The notes under the pieces are model-generated. The model worked only from the letters and a program-made list of their open reading frames with translations. It was not told the DNA's origin and ran no database searches. A stretch of DNA of 37,451 nucleotides from contig JAFEBQ010000039.1 in the NCBI GenBank assembly GCA_018242585.1, positions 1 to 37,451 of the forward strand, written 5' to 3'. Both the position numbers and the translations under genes were made by a program. Positions 26,288-34,178 of the stretch are shown here, piece by piece (the first letter of the stretch is position 1; each line of letters opens with the position of its first letter). Source of the stretch: Planctomycetota bacterium. Lineage in GTDB: Bacteria > Planctomycetota > Planctomycetia > Pirellulales > PNKZ01.

Positions 26288-27321
26288 TCTCCCTGGGATC
26301 GTTGGCGATTCTGGCCCCGCGCGCGGCGCGAGTTCGTACCCGGTCGCGCGCTTGACTTGGGACCAGCCTTCAGCCGCTGGCTCTTGCGACCGCCCCGCGC
26401 TGCAGGCTTGTCCGCGGGCTTCGAACGCCGAGCGGCGTTGGGACCGAGCGGCGGCAACGGCTCGTGACGCACGGGCTCTTCGGCCGCGTGTTCTTCGCGG
26501 CGACGGCGCGCGTCGCCGTGGGTGGCGCGGCGGAGCATTTCGACCTCGGACGAAGTCAACCGGCGGAACTCGCCGGGCTGCAAGTCGCCAAGCCGCAGCG
26601 GCCCGATCGCGATCCGCCGCAAGCGCATCACCTTGTGACCCAGTCGCGCCAACATGCGGCGCACCTCGCGGTTGCGCCCTTCGTCCAGAACCAACTCGAG
26701 AATCGTGCTGTGCTTGTGCTGCAGCTTGATCTCGACGCGTTCGGCATGCACGCGCCCTTCGGCCAGGTAAACCCCTTTGCGCATTTTTTCGAGCACTTCG
26801 AGGCCCGGCTGCCCGGCGACGAGCACCTGGTACGTCTTTTCAACGCCGTAGCGCGGATGCGCCAGCCGGTTGGCCAACTCGCCATCGTTGGTCACCAGGA
26901 TCAACCCTTCGCTCGACACGTCCAAGCGACCGACGGTGAACAGATGATCGTCGCTGGGCGGCAACAGGTCGATCACGCGTGGGCGCCCCGAAGGGTCGTT
27001 GTGCGTCGAGATGATGCCCGGCGGCTTGTAGACCGCGTAGTGAACGCGGCGCGAGAGCTTGATCGGCTGCCCATCGACACGAATCTGCTGCTTGTGGGGA
27101 TCGACCTTCGTGCCCAGCACGTTGACCAGCCGGCCATCGACTTCGACGCGGCCGGTGGTGATCAGGGTTTCACAGTCGCGGCGGCTGCCAACGCCGGCCG
27201 CGGCCAGGACCTTTTGCAGGCGTTGCGCTCCGTCGGTCGGCGCGCTCGACGGCGCGGCGCTAGCCTTGGGTTTGCGGCGGAGCTTGGGGCGGCGCGTGCC
27301 GCGCGGTTTCGATTCGCTCAT
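26284..27321 (-). CDS. rluB: rRNA pseudouridine synthase, RluB/RsuA family
   Basis: 345 residues. A basic N-terminal tail leads into an S4 RNA-binding domain (RLQKVLAAAGVGSRRDCE). The catalytic domain has GRLDVSSEGLILVTNDG, with the active-site Asp in GRLD, plus LVLDEGRNREVRRML. Family members convert uridine to pseudouridine in 23S or 16S rRNA. The C terminus (about 265-345) is a disordered Arg/Lys/Pro-rich extension of about 80 residues. It overlaps the pyrK start by four bases (GTGA), suggesting translational coupling. Confidence 0.93.
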   Translation of the reverse strand: MSESKPRGTRRPKLRRKPKASAAPSSAPTDGAQRLQKVLAAAGVGSRRDCETLITTGRVEVDGRLVNVLGTKVDPHKQQIRVDGQPIKLSRRVHYAVYKPPGIISTHNDPSGRPRVIDLLPPSDDHLFTVGRLDVSSEGLILVTNDGELANRLAHPRYGVEKTYQVLVAGQPGLEVLEKMRKGVYLAEGRVHAERVEIKLQHKHSTILELVLDEGRNREVRRMLARLGHKVMRLRRIAIGPLRLGDLQPGEFRRLTSSEVEMLRRATHGDARRRREEHAAEEPVRHEPLPPLGPNAARRSKPADKPAARGGRKSQRLKAGPKSSARPGTNSRRARGQNRQRSQGE

Positions 27322-27449
27322 GGTGCGTAGCGCAGTCAGGGTTCTCGGTCAAAATGCCGACAGCACCCATCATACGCGAGCGCAGCACGCCATCCCAGGG
27401 GCGCAGCAGCCCCGAAAAGACCAACCACGACGGCACTACGACACGACGT

Positions 27450-27543
27450 GAGAAAAGGAGGTTCCACGGCAGAGGTCGCGGAGAAGAGCCGCAGAGAGAG
27501 GGAGGATATTGGAGAGAAGATTTCGGGGGGTGGAGAGGGGATC
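27450..27543. repeat. Purine-rich tract with degenerate half-repeat
   Basis: A nearly all-purine stretch on the plus strand. The part at 27466-27497 (GGCAGAGG, GCGGAGAAGAG and CGCAGAGA boxes) resembles the internal arm of the 13840-14005 repeat, without an opposing arm. It may be a decayed copy. Confidence 0.35.
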
Positions 27544-27606
27544 AAATCGCTAAGCGTGTCCCCGTTTAGCCGCAGGGCCATAGGCCCGCGCGCGTGTGCG
27601 TGGCGC

Positions 27607-27918
27607 TTAGTCGGTTTGCGGCTCAAGTGTTTTGGTGCGCTGACCTACCCATTTGGATCGCTCCGTCCGTGAAATCTCGGTGTCGCTCAGCGGCGCGGTA
27701 TAGTCGCGCGGGCGGACGTCACTGAGCGCCATCGTTTCGGTGTCATTGCGTAAGTAAGGATCGAAGCGCTTCGCGCGAGTCTGTTGTTCCTGGGCCGTGC
27801 CGGGGGCCGTGATCTGTTCGCGCAGGCCCATCTTTCCGCCCCAGACACAGCCGGACGACGCGGCTAAGATAGCGAGCGTGAAGACTCGCGCCGCATGACG
27901 CAGCGAGTACGTTGACAT
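27607..27918 (-). CDS. Small lipoprotein with RPRD-TAP motif (paralogue 1)
   Basis: 103 residues from the ATG at 27918, which has AGGTG nine bases upstream; a GTG four codons earlier is possible. A lipoprotein signal ends at SSGC. The mature part carries FDPYLRNDTE and DVRPRDYTAPLSDTE. The same two motifs recur in the next gene upstream. The short, Asp/Arg-rich, low-hydrophobicity mature chain suggests an extracytoplasmic structural or peptidic role, but the function is unknown. Confidence 0.7.
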   Translation of the reverse strand: MSTYSLRHAARVFTLAILAASSGCVWGGKMGLREQITAPGTAQEQQTRAKRFDPYLRNDTETMALSDVRPRDYTAPLSDTEISRTERSKWVGQRTKTLEPQTD

Positions 27919-28056
27919 GATGAGGGGCACCTGGCTCTCAAAGACTTGAGCGCCGACCCAAGTGGTCGCAGCGCGGGGCGAGAGTATAGGTGCGCACCGA
28001 TAGCGCGGCCAGGGCAGATGATGCGAGCAGCGCCAGCATCCTGGCGGCCGGTGCGT

Positions 28057-28338
28057 TTACTCGCCTTTGAATCGCTGATACGGAGCGTAGGGCGATTGCT
28101 GGGCGCGCTTCACTTCGGCCGAGGGGGCGGTGAAGTCGCGTGGCCGGATGTCCGAGGCCACACTGCCGCCGTGGTTCGACGGGCCAGCGTCGTCCAACGG
28201 GTACGGGTCAAAGACCTCGGCCTGCTTGCGCTGGAACCAGGCGGGCGGCGCGCCGAACAGGCGGGGCATCTGCGTCCCTTTACAGCCCGCCAGAAGCGTG
28301 GCGACCGCGAGCAGGGCAAGGATCGGCAGGCGTCGCAT
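28057..28338 (-). CDS. Small lipoprotein with RPRD-TAP motif (paralogue 2)
   Basis: 93 residues from the ATG at 28338, with AGGA nine bases upstream. The lipobox is LLAGC. The mature chain has FDPYPLDDAG and DIRPRDFTAPSAEV, paralogous to the product encoded 139 bases downstream on the same strand. An added segment PRLFGAPPAWFQRKQAE precedes the first motif. The two genes look like a tandem duplication of a planctomycete-type family of unknown function. Confidence 0.72.
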   Translation of the reverse strand: MRRLPILALLAVATLLAGCKGTQMPRLFGAPPAWFQRKQAEVFDPYPLDDAGPSNHGGSVASDIRPRDFTAPSAEVKRAQQSPYAPYQRFKGE

Positions 28339-28576
28339 GGTCAACGGTCCTGGGCCTGCCCGGTTGCTGATGCGGCGGAGGAGTCAGCCGGCGTCGTGCG
28401 CCGGCAAGGGAACGCTACTTGCTAGCATCGACCAGACATCATTCTCGGCTTCATTCAATCGGTTTCCGCTGGCCTATTCGCTACCGTTGACTGTGCCGGT
28501 TGTGCGGGCGGTGGAACCATTGATTAAGTGCGAGCCCTGAGTCCTGGTCGGATGCGTTTTCGGCCGCGAATGCGTT

Positions 28577-28620
28577 TGCCCTCCCTCAGTCCCTCCCTGG
28601 AAGGGAGGGATGTTTGTCGC
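28577..28620. repeat. CCCTCCC palindromic repeat, copy 3
   Basis: The stem TCCCTCCCT/AGGGAGGGA with loop GGA (28590-28610) is followed by TGTTTGTCG. It differs from copies 1 and 2 by a compensated change of the outermost pair (C-G to T-A), which suggests that the hairpin is what is kept. It lies just downstream of manA. Confidence 0.72.
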
Positions 28621-28631
28621 GAGGGCTGCGC

Positions 28632-29606
28632 TCAGGGCAAGCGGCCACAAAGGATCGTGGCGGTGCCACGCGGACGGATTTGCACCGCGCCGAGTGAGGC
28701 GGGGAGCAACATCGTTTGTCCCATCAAGAGCGGTTCGCCCGATGGGTCGCCCGCCACGTCGACCTGGCCCGCCACGACCAGCAGCACGCGGCACTCGTTG
28801 TCGGCCGGCGTGGTCAGCGGCTCGTGCAACTGCCAGCGTTCGAGCACGAACTTGTCACAGGCGACAAGCTGTTCGATCTGTGGCCGCTCGGTTGGTTCGG
28901 GACGGATCGGGTTCACCGGGCCGCGGTCGAAATCGATCACATCAAGTGCCGCTTCCACGTGCAGTGGGCGCGGCCGGCCGTCGGCGCCGACTCGGTTCCA
29001 ATCGTAAAGCCGGTAGGTGACGTCGCTCGACTGTTGCACCTCGGCAATGACCAGACCTGCGCCGAGCGCGTGAACCGTGCCGGCCGGAATGAACAGGCAG
29101 TCGCCGACCTGGGGCTCGAAGCGGTGCAGGCAAAGTTCGCACGTGCCGCGGTTGATTTCACGTTCGAGCGCGTGACGGTCGAAGCCGCGCTTGAGCCCGG
29201 CATAGATCACGCTGCCCGGCTCGGTGGCCAGCACCAGCCAGGCCTCGGTCTTGCCCAGATCAGGCGGCGACAGCAACGCGGCCTGGGCGTCGTGGGGATG
29301 AACCTGGACGGACAGGACTTTTTGGGCATCGAGCAGTTTGATCAACAGCGGAAAACGGTCGAGCGGCGCGTGGCGTCCCAGCAAGTCGCGCCCGCAAGTC
29401 TGGACCAACTCGCCCAGCGTCGCGTCGCGCAGCGGGCCGGCGGTGACGGCACTCTGATCATCCTTACGATCGCAAAGTTCCCAACTCTCGGCATAATCGT
29501 CACCCGGCGGCAACGGCTTGTGCAGAACAGTGGCCAAGCGTCGGCCACCCCACAAGTAGCGGCGTAAAATTGGCTCGAATCGTAACGGGTACAGCGGGTG
29601 GCTCAC
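28632..29606 (-). CDS. manA: Class I mannose-6-phosphate isomerase
   Basis: 324 residues, the short bacterial type. Zinc-site motifs are visible: VQVHPHD (Gln and His ligands), GKTEAWLVL (Glu ligand) and PAGTVHALGAG (His ligand). A later VTYRLYDWNRVG carries the substrate-contacting Arg/Tyr seen in the family. The enzyme interconverts mannose 6-phosphate and fructose 6-phosphate, supplying GDP-mannose synthesis or mannose use. It diverges from tatC and has no sugar genes next to it. Confidence 0.95.
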   Translation of the reverse strand: MSHPLYPLRFEPILRRYLWGGRRLATVLHKPLPPGDDYAESWELCDRKDDQSAVTAGPLRDATLGELVQTCGRDLLGRHAPLDRFPLLIKLLDAQKVLSVQVHPHDAQAALLSPPDLGKTEAWLVLATEPGSVIYAGLKRGFDRHALEREINRGTCELCLHRFEPQVGDCLFIPAGTVHALGAGLVIAEVQQSSDVTYRLYDWNRVGADGRPRPLHVEAALDVIDFDRGPVNPIRPEPTERPQIEQLVACDKFVLERWQLHEPLTTPADNECRVLLVVAGQVDVAGDPSGEPLLMGQTMLLPASLGAVQIRPRGTATILCGRLP

Positions 29607-29715
29607 GGCGGAAAAGGCCCCAAGGATGGCGGGTGGTTGCGTTCACTTTGTCGCACCGGGGGACTAGAATAGCAAGTCTGGATCGGTCCTGGGACAGTGG
29701 TGGGAGCCGCGGTAC

Positions 29716-30765
29716 ATGCCATTAGCGATGACTTCGCCGAAACGCGACGAAGATCTGTTCTCCGAATCGACGATGACGTTCGGCGAGCACCTGGACGAGC
29801 TGCGCGTGGTGCTGTTCAAGGCCGTGATCGCGCTGTTCATCGGCACGTGCGTGGGCATGTTTGTAGGTAAGTATGCGGTGGCGATCATCAAGGCGCCGCT
29901 CGAAAAGGCGTTGCAGGAGTATTATCAAGAAAGCTCGCTCGAACAGTTCTCGGAATTTGAAGAAGCTTGGAAAAAGCTCGATAAGCCGGTCCCCTACACG
30001 GTCGAGCAGGTCAATGATCTGTTGTACAAGCAACAGATGATTTTCGAGATTCAGTACATTCATCCGGTGCTGATTCGCCAGGCATTGGGGCTGGAAAAGG
30101 CTGGTGCGAAAGTGGCGGCCGACAAGCAGTCGCTCGAGCCCATCCTGTACTGGCACCCGATCGATCAGGACAAGCGAATCTCGATCCTGGCGCTGGGCGT
30201 CAGCGAAATGTTTTCGATCTGGCTGAAGGCCTCGCTGGTGACTGGGCTGATTCTGTCGAGCCCATTTGTGCTGTACTACCTCTGGTCGTTTGTAGCGGCG
30301 GGGCTCTATCGGCACGAACGGCGTTACATTCACATCTTTTTGCCGTTCAGTCTGGGGCTTTTTTTCGCAGGTGTGCTGTTGGCTTACTGGTTCGTGTTTG
30401 GACCTGTGCTGAGCTTCTTATTCAGCTTTAACCGATCGATGGGCATCGATCCCGATCCGCGGATCAGCGAATGGCTGGGCTTCGTGCTGCTGTTGCCAAT
30501 TGGCTTTGGCGTCAGCTTTCAGTTGCCGCTGGTGATGCTGTTTCTGGAACGAATCGGCATCATCACCGTCGAGATGTACACCGCGCAATGGAAGATCGCC
30601 GTGCTGGTGATCTTTGTCATCTCGTCGATCCTGACGCCGGCCGATCCGTATAGCTTGCTGCTGATGGCGATCCCGCTGACCGGGCTCTATTTCGGCGGCG
30701 TGCAGTTGTGCAAGCTGATGCCGCGCCGCGGCACGGGAATTGATCCGGAAGCGATTAGCGGCTAG
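29716..30765 (+). CDS. tatC: Sec-independent translocase TatC with enlarged periplasmic loop
   Basis: 349 residues, against about 250 in typical TatC. HLDELR (25-30), APLEKAL (60-66), LILSSPFVLYYLWSFVAAGL, GLYRHERR and the late ILTPADPYSLLLMAIP align well with Escherichia coli TatC in order. The extra length is an insertion of about 80 residues (about 67-154) between helix 1 and helix 2, on the periplasmic side, rich in Glu, Lys and Gln. TatC is the twin-arginine signal receptor for folded-protein export. tatA/tatB are not in the window. The last codons and stop lie in a repeat. GGGAG sits nine bases before the ATG. Confidence 0.93.
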   Translation: MPLAMTSPKRDEDLFSESTMTFGEHLDELRVVLFKAVIALFIGTCVGMFVGKYAVAIIKAPLEKALQEYYQESSLEQFSEFEEAWKKLDKPVPYTVEQVNDLLYKQQMIFEIQYIHPVLIRQALGLEKAGAKVAADKQSLEPILYWHPIDQDKRISILALGVSEMFSIWLKASLVTGLILSSPFVLYYLWSFVAAGLYRHERRYIHIFLPFSLGLFFAGVLLAYWFVFGPVLSFLFSFNRSMGIDPDPRISEWLGFVLLLPIGFGVSFQLPLVMLFLERIGIITVEMYTAQWKIAVLVIFVISSILTPADPYSLLLMAIPLTGLYFGGVQLCKLMPRRGTGIDPEAISG

Positions 30766-30840
30766 CAATTAGCGATTAGAAAGAGGACCGCTTCGCGGGA
30801 CTGCATTTGGCTAATCGCTAGCCGCTAATAGCTAATCGCT
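30750..30840. repeat. AGCGATTAG inverted repeat spanning the tatC-glnB junction
   Basis: Two 30-base arms (30750-30779 and 30811-30840) begin and end with AGCGATTAG, or its complement, and flank a central CCGCTTCGCGG hairpin. The left arm supplies the last codons (Ala-Ile-Ser-Gly) and stop of tatC; the right arm ends two bases before the glnB stop. A related fragment occurs at 32002-32025. Confidence 0.75.
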
Positions 30841-30842
30841 AC

Positions 30843-31190
30843 TCAGATCGCATCCGTGCCCCGTTCGCCGGTGCGAATGCGGATGCAGTCTTCCAGCGGC
30901 AGGACAAAGATCTTGCCGTCGCCGATTTCGCCGGTCGGGCCCGAGCGGCCCCCCTTGATAATGGCGTTGATCGTCGGCTCGACGAACTCCTCGTTGACGG
31001 CGATCTTGAGCTGCACCTTGCGCAGCAAGTTCACCGAGAACTCGTGTCCGCGATAGGTTTCGGTGTGCCCTTTCTGGCGGCCGAAACCTTGGACATCCAT
31101 GACGGTCAGGCGGAACACCTCGACTTCTGTCAGGGCCGCCTTGACCGCCTCAAGACGACTGGGCTGAATAATCGCGATGATCAGCTTCAT
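30843..31190 (-). CDS. glnB: P-II nitrogen regulatory protein lacking the uridylylated tyrosine
   Basis: 115 residues. The P-II pattern is clear: [38 protein letters not shown], and [28 protein letters not shown] proteins sense 2-oxoglutarate, ATP and ADP and bind targets such as AmtB through the T-loop. In the T-loop Tyr46 is kept, but residue 51, the usual uridylylation site, is Phe (TTC codon at 31038-31040). The protein therefore cannot be modified in the classical GlnD way at that site. No amtB or glnA is adjacent; a gene-poor region lies upstream. No strong ribosome-binding site is seen. Confidence 0.93.
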   Translation of the reverse strand: MKLIIAIIQPSRLEAVKAALTEVEVFRLTVMDVQGFGRQKGHTETYRGHEFSVNLLRKVQLKIAVNEEFVEPTINAIIKGGRSGPTGEIGDGKIFVLPLEDCIRIRTGERGTDAI

Positions 31191-31713
31191 GAAGCAACAG
31201 GTCTCGGCAAGGGAATCGAGCTTCCGAACACACGCCTACGGCAATCGTAGCCCGAGGGCGCGTGGCACTCAAGCCACCCGGCCCGAGTCGCTGATTTGAC
31301 CGTGATTTGCTGGGTTGGGGGGGCCGTCGGGGAGAAACCGACCACCACTTGGGAAAGGACGAATGACGAAATCCGAATGACGAAGGGATCGCGAGGCAGC
31401 CGTGTGTCACGCGGCGCGAACAAGTGGTAGTTGCCACGTCCGAGGGCTCGGCCAGCGGAGAAGTTCGCGGCCGGGAAGCGTGAACAGTTCGGGAAAGCGC
31501 CGTTCAGAAAATGAAAGAAGCTCCAGACCTGGACGGGCTAGGCGGAGATCCCGCCCAGGTCAAAGGGGCATCCTTCTGAACTCAAGAAGCAGTCAAGCGG
31601 GCAAAGCCGAGCTTGACGCGTTGATTTCATAAAGTCGTATCGAACCGTCGTCGCGCAGCGCGGTCCCGGTTGAGTGAGAACCGGCCCAGTTCATTTCGCG
31701 GCAGTTGCCGCTT
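31191..31713. other. Gene-poor leader-side region upstream of glnB
   Basis: No convincing gene is seen here. It holds two CGAATGACGAA direct repeats (31360-31370 and 31374-31384), a nested hairpin (31502-31581) and two short perfect hairpins near 31664-31683 and 31699-31712. Short antisense open frames exist but overlap and have no start signals. It is presumably the promoter and 5' leader of glnB, possibly with a structured RNA. Confidence 0.4.
31502..31581. other. Nested hairpin, candidate structured RNA element
   Basis: An outer perfect 8-base pair stem, GTTCAGAA (31502-31509) with TTCTGAAC (31574-31581), encloses an inner 11-base stem, ACCTGGACGGG (31527-31537) with CCCGCCCAGGT (31550-31560), with one mismatch and a 12-base loop. 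It does not match a riboswitch class that I recognise. Confidence 0.35.
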
Positions 31714-31751
31714 AAAAAATTACCCGCAGGCGGGGCCCCGCCTGCGGGTAA
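31714..31751 (-). terminator. Strong rho-independent terminator with no assigned gene
   Basis: A perfect 32-base palindrome (31720-31751; arms TTACCCGCAGGCGGGG and its complement) is followed on the minus strand by six T residues. The nearest upstream gene on that strand, the porin, has its own terminator 374 bases earlier. Confidence 0.8.
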
Positions 31752-32124
31752 CGCATCGCACGCCGACAAAGAGAAAAGCAACTCGCGTGCCAGAACTCGC
31801 ACATCGCGCGGGCAGATTGTTGTTAGTGCTTGAAAAACAAGATGTTGCAACTTGTTTTGGCCGCGTTGTGGGAAATTGGCGGCCGCTGATCGCGCCTGGC
31901 AATTGCCCGATCGTCAGGCACTGGCCGCTATCGTCGTAAGCAAAGGGCCGGCGATATCCGGCCGTCCGTGGTCAGTTGTCCGTTGTCAGTGGTAATCTGC
32001 AAGCGGCTAGCAATTCGCAATTAGCCAGAATCAGACCACAACTGACAACGGACCACTGACAACTGACCAGGAAGGGCCACGAGGGCCTCCATTGGTCAAC
32101 CGTCCTGGCGCCACGCGCCGCGCC
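31752..32124 (-). ncRNA. Possible small-RNA locus between two terminators
   Basis: A non-coding interval bounded by the porin terminator upstream and an orphan terminator downstream, both facing the same way. It includes a hairpin AAAACAAG/CTTGTTTT (31834-31858) and GGCCGG/CCGGCC. A transcript of up to about 370 bases ending at 31714 is inferred only from the terminator; promoter and exact ends are not determined. Confidence 0.25.
31970..32068. repeat. GGTCAGTTGTC inverted repeat with embedded AGCGGCTAG fragment
   Basis: Arms of GGTCAGTTGTC/GACAACTGACC type (31970-31993 and 32035-32068) face each other. The right arm contains the CAACTGACAAC and ACCACTGACAAC words twice. Between them, 32002-32025 resembles the repeat at the tatC-glnB junction. 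Confidence 0.6.
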
Positions 32125-32166
32125 AAAAAAGAAACGCCCGCGTGAGCAGTCTCACGCGGGCGTTTC
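32125..32166 (-). terminator. Rho-independent terminator of the porin gene
   Basis: A 16-base-pair perfect stem GAAACGCCCGCGTGAG (32131-32146) with its complement (32151-32166), loop of four, followed on the minus strand by six T residues. It lies 45 bases past the porin stop. Confidence 0.93.
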
Positions 32167-32211
32167 GTAATTGTCGTCCTCTGGGCAACCGCAAGCGGCT
32201 GCCGGCGGAAC

Positions 32212-33726
32212 TTAGAACAGAACCACGGCGTCGATGCCGAGGATACCTTGTTGGGTGCGGGTGCCATCGACGTACGGCATGGTCACGCCGTCAATCGTGC
32301 TGGGGTTGCCCACATACCAGTCCCAACGCATGTTGGGGCGAATGACCAGGTTCGGGTTCGGAGTCCAGCGCGGGCCGAACGTGGTTTGCAGGAAGTTACC
32401 CGCAAAGCCACCGGTGGTCAGCGGCAGGCCACGGACGAACGAGCCGTTGCCGGTCGCGGTCGAGCCCACCACGGCATTGCCGTAGTTTGGCAGGAAGCCG
32501 CCGACGCGGAAGCCCTGGTCGTCGCGGAACCACTCGAAGTTGAAGCCCCACGACCAGCAATTGTTAACCTTGTAGTACCAGTATTGGTTCACGCCAAACC
32601 AGTGAGCGGCGCGGCCATCGCCAAACGCATTGGCCTGGTTGCCAAAATCGCTCTGGAAGATGTACGTCAACTTCTCGTTGATCGGGCGGCTGTAGACCAA
32701 GGTTTGGAAGTAACGGCCAGCGAATGAGAACTGGCCGTTGTAGGTCGTCGAGCCGTCGGCCAGCAGTTGCGGAGTCGGCGCATTGGCGGCAGTCGGTTCG
32801 TTGCTGTACATGCCAACCCACGCCAGCGAATCGCCTTCCTTCAACAGATTGTTGCGGGTCACGGTGCCGAGCCACTGGGCGCCCGGATTGAAGTTGCCCG
32901 TGTTGTCCCAACCGCGAGTGATACCAGCGCCGAGGTTCAGGTCATCAGTAATCTGATACTGAGCCAACACGCCGGTGTGGGTGAACGGCTCGCCCCACTG
33001 GTAGGTATAGGGAATCGTGTTGAAGAAGTTGAGCACCGTACCGACCGTATAGAAACCGACCGGCGACACAAAGCGGCCGGCGGTGATTTTCAGGTCGTTG
33101 TAGGCCAACTGGAAGTTCAACGCCGGGAAGGCCCACGCGTTCAGCGTGTAGCCCGAGCCCTTGTTGATCTTGTCTTCGAAGCCGTTGCTCGTATCGAAGC
33201 GGGCGTTCGAGCCGAACATCGTGAAGCTTTGGAAGCCCCAGTCAAAACCGCAGCCGCCGGTGTCGGGCGTACGGCCGGTGATGATCGAGATTTCGTTGAT
33301 CTGGTAGTCGTTCGAGCGGTCGGTCCAGGTGACCGGGCCGTTAAAGCGGTTGGCCGGGTTGTAGAAGTTGCCCGTGTAGCTTTGGGCGATCCAGCCTTGA
33401 GTCTGCCAACGCAACTTCTTGGCGATGCGATTGTTGTCGAACACGCGCACCGGATCGTACTTCTCGCTGTAGCACGAGACGCATTCCGGGGCTTCGGAGC
33501 AGCCTTCTTCACCGCAGGGCGCCGCGGGCGGGGCGCACGACTCCTTGGCGGCGGGCGCGTCGCTGGGCGAGGCGGGCTCGTCGGGATAATAGCGGTCGTA
33601 CGCAACCTTCTTGGTCGCGAAGGGCGACGACGGGGCCAGCCCGCCGGTCGCTTGCTGCGCTTGAACGCTCGCGCCGGTAAACAGCGCGAAGATGGCGGCG
33701 GCCAGGGTGGTTTTCGCGAACTTCAT
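32212..33726 (-). CDS. Outer-membrane beta-barrel porin (BBP2/OmpL-like)
   Basis: 504 residues. A signal peptide ends at VQA (about residue 23). Residues about 24-90 form a Pro/Ala-rich linker with five cysteines (C64, C71, C76, C82, C85). From about residue 105 onward the chain alternates aromatic and polar residues, for example WQTQGWIAQSYTGNFYNPANRF, GYTLNAWAFPALNFQLAY and YFQTLVYSRPINEKLTYIF, ending GIDAVVLF with a C-terminal Phe as in porins. It resembles the planctomycete outer-membrane 'beta-barrel porin-2' type. Its own strong terminator and a Shine-Dalgarno-like CGGAG suggest high expression. Substrate specificity is unknown. Confidence 0.82.
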   Translation of the reverse strand: MKFAKTTLAAAIFALFTGASVQAQQATGGLAPSSPFATKKVAYDRYYPDEPASPSDAPAAKESCAPPAAPCGEEGCSEAPECVSCYSEKYDPVRVFDNNRIAKKLRWQTQGWIAQSYTGNFYNPANRFNGPVTWTDRSNDYQINEISIITGRTPDTGGCGFDWGFQSFTMFGSNARFDTSNGFEDKINKGSGYTLNAWAFPALNFQLAYNDLKITAGRFVSPVGFYTVGTVLNFFNTIPYTYQWGEPFTHTGVLAQYQITDDLNLGAGITRGWDNTGNFNPGAQWLGTVTRNNLLKEGDSLAWVGMYSNEPTAANAPTPQLLADGSTTYNGQFSFAGRYFQTLVYSRPINEKLTYIFQSDFGNQANAFGDGRAAHWFGVNQYWYYKVNNCWSWGFNFEWFRDDQGFRVGGFLPNYGNAVVGSTATGNGSFVRGLPLTTGGFAGNFLQTTFGPRWTPNPNLVIRPNMRWDWYVGNPSTIDGVTMPYVDGTRTQQGILGIDAVVLF

Positions 33727-34178
33727 TGCCTGAGGCTCCGTTAGAAACTGAAAACGAAGCAGGCGCCCGCCAAAAACGCAAGCTTCTCATCCGTGGCTTG
33801 GGGCAAACAAATAATGACGGCGCAGGCCGCACCTTTGGTTTGCTACTTACGGTATCGGGCTGGTTTTTCGAGCAAGTCCACACCCGTCCCAGCGCAAATC
33901 GTGGAGTTGTCGCAATTTACTGGTAAGCCGCGCAAAGTTTGCGGACTATTCACAGCATTGGGACTGAAAAGTCGTTGTGCCGTTCGATTCGGTCGTGCCG
34001 CTCGCAACGGCGGGTGGCAACCACAGGCGACAGGCTGTCCCTGCTAGCGGGATCAAGCAGTGTCGAAGTCAGTTCCGGCGATCAGGCGCCGAGAGAAAGC
34101 GTGGAAGAATGGCCAGCGGCATGAAATACCGGGCGCGAAATGACGTGCCCCGCCGCCACCCAAACTGAATGCGTCGGA
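33727..34178. other. Intergenic region between ftsY and the porin gene
   Basis: The 452 bases hold the upstream region of the porin and the 3' side of ftsY. The first 200 bases next to the porin are AT-richer than the flanks and likely carry its promoter and leader. No gene, RNA or clear terminator was recognised. Confidence 0.4.

Noticed and set aside
31381..31712. Possibility of RNase P RNA, tmRNA or SRP RNA
   Set aside because: The conserved cores of these RNAs (such as GAGGAAAGTCC or the tmRNA/SRP signature ends) were not found on either strand.
31593..31850. 85-codon minus-strand frame near glnB, including a 34-residue internal ORF
   Set aside because: It runs through the terminator palindrome and lacks a ribosome-binding site; composition of the last 34 codons is protein-like but nothing else supports it.
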